From: an uncultured Ruminococcus sp.
Lineage (GTDB): Bacteria; Bacillota_A; Clostridia; Oscillospirales; Acutalibacteraceae
Assembly: GCA_902773395.1 (NCBI GenBank)
Contig: CACYEJ010000161.1
Location: 1 to 5,478 of the forward strand
Direction of reading: 5' to 3'
DNA: 5,478 bases
Under the pieces are notes generated by a model. That model was given only the letters and a program-made list of their open reading frames with translations. It was not told the origin of the DNA and did no database searches. This document shows, in pieces, positions 1-5,478 of this stretch. Each line of letters opens with the position of its first letter. Position 1 is the first letter of the stretch. The translations under genes were made by a program, and so were the position numbers.

Positions 1-1167
1 GATAAGTATAGTGTTTCAGACGAATTGCTTGATTACGCAAAGAAACATACTCCGTACATTGGTAATCATGATGACGTGGGACGTATTGAGTCTTACATAA
101 GAGAGACAAAATTTAAGCAAATGTACGGAGACTTTTCTCGGAATGTAATCAATATTGCTGACAAACACCATATCGAGTATTCTGCTCAGATACTGAATAT
201 TATCCTTGATTCTATGGGTGTAGATGAAGATTCACCGTACCGTGCTGATATTATTGATGCTTTGAAAACAGAGATTGCTGTCTTTAGAAGTGATTTGCTA
301 ACATCTGATCATAGTAATGAGCTATATTATCAGAGCCTTATCGAGCGTTATTCACGCTACATATATCAAATACTTGTTTTAAGCCAATACAATTCCGAAA
401 GACTTAGAGAATTCTATGATAGCATTGACAATTTTTACAGTTTGTCAGTTTTCTATAGGAAACCTGATTGCGAGAATGATTTAGCATACATAGACATTGC
501 CCCGAAAGATCAGCCGCTTTGTATGATGCTTCTTTTTCATCATTATCTTAATATTGCAGATTCGCTGCGCTTGCTTTCGGATGATATTTGCAGAATTACA
601 GGTTTACGTGAAATTCCGGAAGAAATTTCAGGATTTCTTGATAAGGCATTTTCTGCAACGGGAGGTGATATAAACAGTATAGTTGATAAGGTTAAGAAAG
701 CAATCGGTAGAGCTATGGATAAAACCGAAGATTTCAAGGTAAACCTCGTAAAGAACACACTCTACACCTTGATTGAAAGCAATGAACCTTGTAGTGTTGC
801 AGATAAAGCAGCGTTCACTCGCTACTATGATCGTTATCATAGCTCCATAAGAGCAGGCAATTTGTATTCAGTTGATGATTTCAGAGCTGATTTTGATGTT
901 GACATTCAAATATTGCAGGATGTACTTGTAAATGCGTTTGTCCGTGCTATTAGTATGGAGAAGCCTTTTGTTGCAAGAGAGGCAAAATCAATAGATGACA
1001 TCATTGATTATATTGACAGTAAAAGTTTTGGAGCTTTCCTGAGTTCTAATTTTTATAGAATTAAGTATAAGGAAACTCAGCTTTTAGACAAACAGCGACG
1101 TGAGCAAGAACAGAATGCGGCAATTATTAGTGCAATTAGCGGTATTCTTGATTCACTTGATAACTAA
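1..1167 (+). CDS. Large helical protein of unknown function, 3' part only
   Basis: The reading frame is open from base 1, and 388 residues lie in the window before the TAA at 1165-1167. The first in-frame start-like codon (TTG at 25) has no ribosome binding site, so the gene almost certainly begins upstream. I do not recognise the family. The visible part is rich in charged and aromatic residues, looks almost wholly alpha-helical, and shows no signal peptide, transmembrane segment or nucleotide-binding motif. The last ~35 residues are charged, then hydrophobic in heptad-like spacing (KQRREQEQNAAIISAISGIL), suggesting a terminal coiled coil. The next gene starts 15 bp downstream, so the two are probably co-transcribed and may act together. 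Because bacterial dynamins often occur as adjacent pairs, this could be the helical stalk of a second dynamin-like protein whose G domain lies outside the window. That is inference; a scaffold or effector is equally possible. Confidence 0.85.
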   Translation, partial: DKYSVSDELLDYAKKHTPYIGNHDDVGRIESYIRETKFKQMYGDFSRNVINIADKHHIEYSAQILNIILDSMGVDEDSPYRADIIDALKTEIAVFRSDLLTSDHSNELYYQSLIERYSRYIYQILVLSQYNSERLREFYDSIDNFYSLSVFYRKPDCENDLAYIDIAPKDQPLCMMLLFHHYLNIADSLRLLSDDICRITGLREIPEEISGFLDKAFSATGGDINSIVDKVKKAIGRAMDKTEDFKVNLVKNTLYTLIESNEPCSVADKAAFTRYYDRYHSSIRAGNLYSVDDFRADFDVDIQILQDVLVNAFVRAISMEKPFVAREAKSIDDIIDYIDSKSFGAFLSSNFYRIKYKETQLLDKQRREQEQNAAIISAISGILDSLDN

Positions 1168-1182
1168 TTGGAGAAATGAGTT

Positions 1183-3903
1183 ATGAAATATAAGGAATTA
1201 TTTGGTAATAGTATCAAAGACGACGTATGCGTAATCAAGACAGATCTTGGTGATGATCCCAATACAGTCTTTGTATATTCCGGTTCAGATACACTTTATG
1301 ATTATATTGACTCCCTTTATGATAGAGGCAGAGGTCTTGATGCGGAGTATTTATATAAATTTAAGGTTTGCTACGAAAAAAAGGATTTAAGTGTTTCTTA
1401 TTCTGCAAGAAATGGGAAAAGAAGCAGAAAAATCACTTCTATGAGCAGCCTTGTTAACGAATTGGACGGCAAGGATATGTGCAGGATAGTTGTTGAAAGC
1501 AATGATCGTGTACAGCTTGCTTTTATAGTTCAACAGCTGATCTTTATTGAGTATCCTTTGGAAAAGGTCGATATACTTCTCAGAAAGGAAGAAAGGGATG
1601 CTGACAAAACAAAACGTTTCATGAAAAATGTCAACGAGCTGCTTGATGGCTGCGAGGTCGCTGTTACAAAGCTGCTCGATCTCAGGCATAAAATTGAAAA
1701 GGAAATAGATAAGAATAATCCTACGAAAGCTGAAAGACTCAAAGACATTGACGATGCACTTGATTCCTGCACATCAATTAAAGCTCAGATACATAAAGCT
1801 ATTGATGTTGAACTGAAATTTGCTGTAGCCGCTTCCAAAAAAGCAGGAAAGAGCGTAATAGTTAATTGTTTCCTCGGTGAGCAGATTGCTCCTACGAGCA
1901 CTGAGCTTGCAACGCCGAATAATTGCATTTATAAGAAAAGTCCTGATAATATGTACCATCTACAGCTTGAAGGTGGTGTACAGCAAGAGTTTAATACTCG
2001 TGAGGATATTTACGATGTAATTAACGAGCATTTTAGAACAGCTCAGAACAACAGAGAACAGGGATTTGCTTTGCCTGATATGCATATCGGATACGTTACA
2101 GAGGAAAACAATTTCTCCTCATACACCATTTTCGATACTGCGGGTCCGGATGCGGCAGGAACAACACATGCAGATGTAGCTGAAAGAGCGATGCAAAAAT
2201 GTGATGTAGCTGTTTTTGCTATTGATTATTCAAAATATCTTACAACATCTGAAGAAGAGTACCTTCGTAAGGTAAAAGAGACGTTCACCGCTCATAGTAA
2301 ATTCCATTCTCTTATTTTTGCATTGAACAAAATTGATGTCAGATATACAGATACACAAAGTCCTAAATCTTTTGTATTGTCTGTTGACTTTTTGAAGACA
2401 AGGCTTGCCAATATCGACGAGGCTTATAAAGATTGTATTATTTTTCCCACTTGTTCATTAGAGTATTTTAATGCAATAGAAGCTGAAAAGGCTGGTGTTA
2501 CTGAACTTAATGCGGAAAATAATCTTCCTATCGGAGAAATGAAGCGCGTTAAGATGACTCATAGAGATGTTCCTGCTCTTGCTTGGTTACATACCCATTC
2601 TGAGAATCTTGAGTATTATCATGGAGTTCAAACGATTTCCTATGATGTATTCAAAAAAGACAGCGGTATGCCGGCACTTATGAGCTATGTATCTTACGTT
2701 GCGCAAAGTAAGGCAAGGGATGAAATCGTAAATAATGTTACTTTTGAGATTTCATCTCAGAAAAATAAGATTCAAAGTATTCTTGACTATATTGCTAATA
2801 TTGAATCTCTTATTTTTGATGACGACGAAAAGATTTGTAAAATATCCGGCATTATTAGTGACTACACCAATAATGTTCAAGGTATTTTAAGTCCTGATTT
2901 TAATCAAGATGATCTTAAGCGTCTTGCCCCGTTTAGTCTTTTAAGAACATTTCACGGCGATTATAGAAAGATAATTTCAAGTCAGCGTGGGTCATGCAGC
3001 AGTCGCTGCGAAATGAAAAATATAGCTGAGGCAATGTATTCTATGATGGTGGACACTGTTTGGAAAAGGGTGTCTAATTCTTATGAGTTTGACGGTCATA
3101 AGATCGACTCTTTATTTACAGCAGATGATTTCAAGGTAATTGCGAACCGGGTTGCAAAAAAAATAGTGGAAGATACAGCAAACGACATTTATAACCAGCT
3201 TTCAAAACTTAACAGTGAGGTTAAAGAAATTGTTAAGTACAGACAGCAGTTACTGAGTACCGAGAGTGAGATTTGTCGCAGTAATCTTGAAAAAGAACGT
3301 ATAGCCCTGGAATTACCCAGACTTCCAGAATTTGAGTTTGCTACAAAAATGGTACATCCCAGTAGTGTCATAATTGAAGTTGGCTCTATAGATTTTGATC
3401 TCTATGGCAACCTATCTACTCTTTTTGAAAAGAAGTTTTTAACAAATATTACCACATTCTTTAAAAAGTTATTTGGATTTGCAACTCATAAAGATTATAA
3501 GTTGATTTTTTCAGCTTCAAAAGATGATTTCCGAAAAGTCTGCGATGAAAAGTTGAAAGAAAGGTTTAAAATTGCCGTATATGAGAATCATATAGCTAAA
3601 ATAATTGGCGACACGCTGAAAAATTCGGTCATTGATCAGTACATGACATCCTTGGTTAATGAACTCGAACAAGCCTTTGATAATATGAATGAGAGATATA
3701 AGATTTGTTTTGAGCGTTTTCGTTCTGCAGTTGATGATAGAGATAAATATAAATCAGAAATTGAATCGTATAATCTTCGCAAATCTAACATTATGGCTAT
3801 TGGTGAATGTACAGCGACATTTATGGATACATGGAGCATTATTGTCAGCGATTTCATAGAAGATGATAAAACCGAGACAGGAAATAATTCTGTTTGTGTT
3901 TGA
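1183..3903 (+). CDS. Dynamin-like large GTPase with long N-terminal extension
   Basis: The 906-residue product has the GTPase motifs of the dynamin superfamily in order: G1 ASKKAGKS (217-224), a G2 region APTSTELAT with probable switch threonine T244, G3 DTAG (318-321) and G4 NKID (382-385). Dynamin-like proteins hydrolyse GTP to tubulate, fuse or sense membranes. The G domain (about 211-440) is preceded by about 210 residues: a probable mixed alpha/beta module (12-127), then charged helices (128-210). Residues 505-906 are mainly helical, as expected for neck and stalk. A hydrophobic/basic patch at 744-766, including FFKKLFGF, is a candidate membrane-contact paddle. No transmembrane helix or signal peptide is visible. 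The ATG at 1183 follows GGAG at 1170-1173 with good spacing. G1 is unusual in having Ala for its first Gly. The GTPase family call is strong; the cellular role is unknown. Confidence 0.93.
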   Translation: MKYKELFGNSIKDDVCVIKTDLGDDPNTVFVYSGSDTLYDYIDSLYDRGRGLDAEYLYKFKVCYEKKDLSVSYSARNGKRSRKITSMSSLVNELDGKDMCRIVVESNDRVQLAFIVQQLIFIEYPLEKVDILLRKEERDADKTKRFMKNVNELLDGCEVAVTKLLDLRHKIEKEIDKNNPTKAERLKDIDDALDSCTSIKAQIHKAIDVELKFAVAASKKAGKSVIVNCFLGEQIAPTSTELATPNNCIYKKSPDNMYHLQLEGGVQQEFNTREDIYDVINEHFRTAQNNREQGFALPDMHIGYVTEENNFSSYTIFDTAGPDAAGTTHADVAERAMQKCDVAVFAIDYSKYLTTSEEEYLRKVKETFTAHSKFHSLIFALNKIDVRYTDTQSPKSFVLSVDFLKTRLANIDEAYKDCIIFPTCSLEYFNAIEAEKAGVTELNAENNLPIGEMKRVKMTHRDVPALAWLHTHSENLEYYHGVQTISYDVFKKDSGMPALMSYVSYVAQSKARDEIVNNVTFEISSQKNKIQSILDYIANIESLIFDDDEKICKISGIISDYTNNVQGILSPDFNQDDLKRLAPFSLLRTFHGDYRKIISSQRGSCSSRCEMKNIAEAMYSMMVDTVWKRVSNSYEFDGHKIDSLFTADDFKVIANRVAKKIVEDTANDIYNQLSKLNSEVKEIVKYRQQLLSTESEICRSNLEKERIALELPRLPEFEFATKMVHPSSVIIEVGSIDFDLYGNLSTLFEKKFLTNITTFFKKLFGFATHKDYKLIFSASKDDFRKVCDEKLKERFKIAVYENHIAKIIGDTLKNSVIDQYMTSLVNELEQAFDNMNERYKICFERFRSAVDDRDKYKSEIESYNLRKSNIMAIGECTATFMDTWSIIVSDFIEDDKTETGNNSVCV

Positions 3904-3904
3904 G

Positions 3905-3919
3905 AAAGGAACGGGGTGA
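3905..3919 (+). promoter_or_regulatory. Ribosome binding region fixing the start of the 118-residue gene
   Basis: AAAGGA (3905-3910) and GGGGTGA (3913-3919) both match parts of the Shine-Dalgarno complement and sit just before the ATG at 3921. They favour this ATG over the in-frame TTG at 3894, which lies inside the end of the GTPase gene and has no such signal. Which of the two elements pairs with the ribosome cannot be told by eye. Confidence 0.7.
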
Positions 3920-3920
3920 A

Positions 3921-4277
3921 ATGGAGTTAATACCATCAACGAGTTTTGCATCTGCCGTTGCAAGCTCCAGAGAACAATTAAACAATATTTCAAATATTGT
4001 ATCTAAGTATTGTGGGCAAGGCAAAGCAGTCGAGTTCCGTAAGGCTTGCGATGATCTTGATTTCACAAAAGCAAATACTATTCTTGATGATACAGTAAAA
4101 GAATTAACAGGATATGATTCTGTTTTTATAGCTCTAAGTGCATTTGTGGAAAAGTTCCCTCAATTATCTCCTGAACTTGAAGAAAAAGTATCAGATTCAT
4201 TGTCTGAGTCCGACAAAGTTAAAGCAATTGAAAGCTATAGAACGAGAATTATCAACATAATTGATGGGATGTGCTGA
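3921..4277 (+). CDS. Small soluble helical protein, probable paralogue of the next gene's N-terminal domain
   Basis: The product has 118 residues, with no signal peptide, transmembrane helix or recognisable catalytic motif. I do not recognise the family. It appears to be a helical bundle: helices are likely around 14-31, 35-45, 48-63, 67-78 and 97-115, with an acidic linker (SPELEEKVSDSLSESDK, 83-99). Residues 29-62 align without gaps to residues 30-63 of the next protein (shared Y, A, F, A, D, I-L, T, K), and an FP pair follows in both, at 79-80 here and 83-84 there. This suggests duplication of one small domain. The gene starts 17 bp after the GTPase stop and ends 2 bp before the next ATG, so all are probably translated from one message. 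A role as adaptor or regulator of the GTPase is inference from position. The ATG was chosen for its ribosome binding site; an in-frame TTG would add nine residues. Confidence 0.82.
   Translation: MELIPSTSFASAVASSREQLNNISNIVSKYCGQGKAVEFRKACDDLDFTKANTILDDTVKELTGYDSVFIALSAFVEKFPQLSPELEEKVSDSLSESDKVKAIESYRTRIINIIDGMC
4266..4269 (+). promoter_or_regulatory. Weak ribosome binding site for the transmembrane-protein gene
   Basis: GGGA inside the end of the preceding gene lies 10 nt before the ATG at 4280. It is too close to the alternative GTG at 4271 to serve that codon. The 2-bp gap between stop and start also suggests translational coupling, with ribosomes finishing the upstream gene restarting here. 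Confidence 0.45.
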
Positions 4278-4279
4278 TA

Positions 4280-4846
4280 ATGAGTAACTCGCAGTTATTT
4301 AACTTTGAGGCTTTGAAAGAATTGACCATTGATAGCTTTATTATTAGATGCAAGGAATATGTGGAGCAGTATCTTTCGAATTCAGAGGCTACTCGTTTTT
4401 ATGATGCATATAAGGAATCCGACTTAGCTGAGGTCAAAAATATTCTTTTGAACACACTTAAGAGTATGAAAAATATAGTTAAGGATTCGGAATATCAAAA
4501 TGCAAAAAAAGCTGTGATGGACGAATTTCCGGATGTAAAAAAGCTGATTTTTTCTTTCGATAACAAAGAAGGGAGGCATCATGAAGAGATGGGTGATGAA
4601 CACATGGGCACAGGTAGCGGAATGATTGCTGTAATTGTTATTCTTATTGCGATAGTTATTGCGATTGTTGGTACTTGCTTAAAAGTAAAGAATAAGACCG
4701 TAGGCGAAGTTCTTTCGTTTGGATCAAAAAAGAATAATGGTTCTGGTAAAACATATGAATACAGCGATAAAGATAGAGATATGTTGGCATTGATACATGA
4801 ATTGTCCGTTATTTATGATAATACAGAGAAATACTTGGACGAATAA
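4280..4846 (+). CDS. Small single-pass membrane protein, putative anchor partner of the GTPase
   Basis: The product has 188 residues and is of no family I recognise. Order of parts: an N-terminal helical domain (about 5-95) resembling the preceding protein; a His/Glu/Gly linker (97-114); one strong transmembrane helix (about 115-134, MIAVIVILIAIVIAIVGTCL); a lysine-rich juxtamembrane stretch (135-151); and a charged C-terminal tail (about 158-188) that could form a helix. There is no N-terminal signal peptide. Charges flanking the helix are acidic before and basic after, so the positive-inside rule would put the C-terminus in the cytoplasm; this conflicts with a cytoplasmic N-domain and leaves topology open. 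It lies 2 bp after the previous gene. As the only visible membrane-spanning protein in the cluster, it could recruit the GTPase or the soluble paralogue to the membrane (inference). The start could instead be the overlapping GTG at 4271, adding three residues. Confidence 0.83.
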   Translation: MSNSQLFNFEALKELTIDSFIIRCKEYVEQYLSNSEATRFYDAYKESDLAEVKNILLNTLKSMKNIVKDSEYQNAKKAVMDEFPDVKKLIFSFDNKEGRHHEEMGDEHMGTGSGMIAVIVILIAIVIAIVGTCLKVKNKTVGEVLSFGSKKNNGSGKTYEYSDKDRDMLALIHELSVIYDNTEKYLDE

Positions 4847-4923
4847 TGTCGTTCAACACGTAATATCGTAGTATTAATGGCAAGATAAAGATGCATTAAA
4901 TATGGGTTCTTTTCAAGTATGTA

Positions 4924-4951
4924 ACCATTGCATATTAAAATTTGCAATGGT
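4924..4951. repeat. Inverted repeat, 9-bp perfect stem, 10-nt loop
   Basis: ACCATTGCA (4924-4932) pairs perfectly with TGCAATGGT (4943-4951) around an AT-rich loop. It is the first clear hairpin after the operon, 77 bp past the last stop codon. The following bases (AGAAATAAAAATTATAC) are A-rich rather than a T-run, so it does not look like an intrinsic terminator on this strand. It could protect the 3' end of the message or be a protein-binding site. Confidence 0.6.
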
Positions 4952-5045
4952 AGAAATAAAAATTATACATTATGTTCATATTCATATATACTTTTTGGAG
5001 TTCTTTATTCGGAATTCTTTATTTATTTTGATAAAATATATAAGT

Positions 5046-5090
5046 CTACATTTACACGATTTACAAAAAAACTACACCCTACACGATTTA
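5046..5090. repeat. Imperfect direct repeat, two units of 18 and 19 bp
   Basis: Unit 1 (5046-5063) is CTACA-TT-TACACGATTTA and unit 2 (5072-5090) is CTACA-CCC-TACACGATTTA. The two share CTACA and the 11-mer TACACGATTTA, differing only in the 2- or 3-base spacer. Corresponding bases lie 26-27 bp apart, about two and a half helical turns. This may be a paired binding site or an iteron-like remnant; with only two copies, chance or decay from an older element is possible. Confidence 0.6.
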
Positions 5091-5210
5091 AAGTCGAGTT
5101 TGCAAAAGCTAAATCAAAAATAAGCATCTTTTTATTAATCCAAAAACAATCCAAATGCCCCAAAAGTCCCATTACAAGCCACTTTTTGGACATTTTTAGC
5201 TATTACTATT

Positions 5211-5262
5211 TTATATCCATAGTGTAAAGCAATTCCAAATCTCCTTTACACTATGGATATAA
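5211..5262. repeat. Perfect 19-bp inverted repeat with 14-nt loop
   Basis: TTATATCCATAGTGTAAAG (5211-5229) is exactly reverse-complementary to 5244-5262, separated by CAATTCCAAATCTC. A perfect 19-bp match in non-coding DNA is unlikely by chance. Neither strand has a T-run directly after the stem, so it is not a standard intrinsic terminator. It could be an RNA hairpin, a dyad operator, a recombination site or the remnant of a small mobile element. Its position about 190 bp before the next start codon is compatible with control of that gene, but nothing else links them. Confidence 0.85.
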
Positions 5263-5387
5263 TCTGACACCTGAAACTATTTGAAGAAAAAAAGCGACAC
5301 CCTAAACCGACAGTAATATAAATGATATATATTTATAAAACAATAATATGTTGTCAAATAATTTCAGCAGCTTTTTTCAATTTTATG

Positions 5388-5417
5388 TTGCTATCACACC
5401 TTTAGATATGGTAAAAT
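5388..5417 (+). promoter_or_regulatory. Possible sigma-A-type promoter for the 3' gene
   Basis: TTGCTA (5388-5393, four of six bases of TTGACA) and TAAAAT (5412-5417, five of six bases of TATAAT) are 18 bp apart. Transcription would begin near 5424, leaving a leader of about 30 nt with a good ribosome binding site. An alternative -10, TATATT at 5423-5428, is possible with a poorer -35. Many chance matches occur in DNA this AT-rich, so confidence is modest. Confidence 0.4.
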
Positions 5418-5440
5418 AAGAGTATATTACTATTATGAAA

Positions 5441-5447
5441 AGGGGAG
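5441..5447 (+). promoter_or_regulatory. Strong ribosome binding site of the 3' gene
   Basis: AGGGGAG ends 6 nt before the ATG at 5454, an ideal spacing. It decides between this start and the out-of-frame ATG at 5435, which lies upstream of the site and so cannot use it. Confidence 0.75.
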
Positions 5448-5453
5448 AGAGAT

Positions 5454-5478
5454 ATGGGAATGTATTTAAATCCGGGCA
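5454..5478 (+). CDS. Start of a probable AAA-ATPase-like/PD-(D/E)XK family protein, 5' fragment
   Basis: Only eight codons are visible, reading MGMYLNPG, behind a strong ribosome binding site and a plausible promoter. From memory, this opening is typical of a multi-copy family in gut Clostridia that carries an N-terminal AAA-ATPase-like domain (Pfam AAA-ATPase_like, PF09820) and a C-terminal PD-(D/E)XK nuclease-like domain (PF08011, formerly DUF1703). In those proteins the next residues are usually N-x-G-F followed by Y-V-D-K. Their biological role is not established to my knowledge; they are often found among accessory genes. The separate promoter and the 607-bp gap argue that it is not part of the dynamin operon. 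Eight residues are little evidence, so the family call is tentative, though a start of translation here is likely. Confidence 0.6.

Larger units (their letters stand above)
4847..5453. other. AT-rich intergenic region with repeats and no convincing gene
   Basis: These 607 bp are visibly richer in A/T than the flanking genes. Open frames from 4902 and 4928 exist, but they lack ribosome binding sites and encode low-complexity Ile/Tyr/Phe/Lys/Ser-rich sequence, so I do not call them. No stem followed directly by a long T-run is seen after the operon's last stop, so the operon's terminator is not identified. The region contains a 9-bp hairpin (4924-4951), an imperfect direct repeat (5046-5090), a perfect 19-bp inverted repeat (5211-5262) and a promoter-like pair before the next gene. 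No tRNA, rRNA, CRISPR repeat or insertion-sequence gene is recognisable. Confidence 0.75.

Noticed and set aside
1387..1959. Open frames of 61-100 codons on the minus strand inside the GTPase gene
   Set aside because: They lie opposite a well-supported coding gene with clear GTPase motifs, lack ribosome binding sites and show no domain features.
3894..3920. TTG start giving the 118-residue protein nine extra residues
   Set aside because: It lies inside the GTPase gene without a ribosome binding site, whereas the ATG at 3921 has AAAGGA and GGGGTGA just before it.
4271..4279. GTG start overlapping the stop of the preceding gene
   Set aside because: The only purine-rich site (4266-4269) is one base away from it; the ATG at 4280 is better spaced. 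It remains a minor alternative.
811..4417. Local resemblance TRYYDRY in the upstream protein to TRFYDAY in the membrane protein
   Set aside because: The match covers about ten residues and cannot be extended on either side, so chance is the simplest explanation.
4739..4753. GSGKT in the tail of the membrane protein as a possible P-loop
   Set aside because: There is no glycine five residues before the GK, no hydrophobic strand in front, and no partner motif; it lies in a short charged tail.
5160..5197. Stem CCAAAAGT/ACTTTTTGG followed by TTTTT as an intrinsic terminator
   Set aside because: The stem is short, AT-rich and bulged, and the T-run does not follow it directly; it also lies over 300 bp past the operon's last stop.
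4902..5227. Two overlapping open frames on the plus strand (73 and 99 codons) in the intergenic region
   Set aside because: Neither has a ribosome binding site, one begins with TTG, and both encode low-complexity AT-driven sequence without a recognisable domain.
5245..5263. TTTACA and TATAAT within the second arm of the inverted repeat as a promoter
   Set aside because: The two elements are only 7 bp apart, far from the 16-18 bp needed.

Overview
The window looks like an accessory segment from a low-GC Gram-positive gut bacterium, probably a Ruminococcus- or Lachnospiraceae-like Clostridium relative. The evidence is AT-rich codon use, GGAG/GGGGTG-type ribosome binding sites, and a 3' gene opening with MGMYLNPG. 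I recall that start from the AAA-ATPase-like/PD-(D/E)XK proteins that occur in many copies in such genomes. The assignment is by impression, not by a database search.

Layout: positions 1-4846 hold four plus-strand genes packed as one apparent operon, with gaps of 15, 17 and 2 bp. They are (1) the 3' part of a large, mostly helical protein of unknown function; (2) a 906-residue dynamin-like GTPase with a readable G domain (variant P-loop ASKKAGKS, DTAG, NKID), a long N-terminal extension and a long helical C-terminal half; (3) a 118-residue soluble helical protein; and (4) a 188-residue protein with one transmembrane helix. Proteins 3 and 4 appear to share a helical domain, so they may be duplicates, one soluble and one membrane-anchored.

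Positions 4847-5453 are AT-rich and hold no convincing gene. They contain a 9-bp hairpin, an imperfect 18/19-bp direct repeat, a perfect 19-bp inverted repeat with a 14-nt loop, and a plausible promoter. The next gene starts at 5454 and is cut after eight codons.

Working model (inference): the GTPase is a membrane-remodelling or membrane-sensing machine, the small TM protein gives it a membrane address, its soluble paralogue is an adaptor or regulator, and the upstream protein is a partner. A dynamin-like GTPase with dedicated small partners in an accessory context could fit a stress-response, membrane-repair or anti-phage role, but the sequence alone does not show which. This cassette is the best candidate here for an undescribed system.
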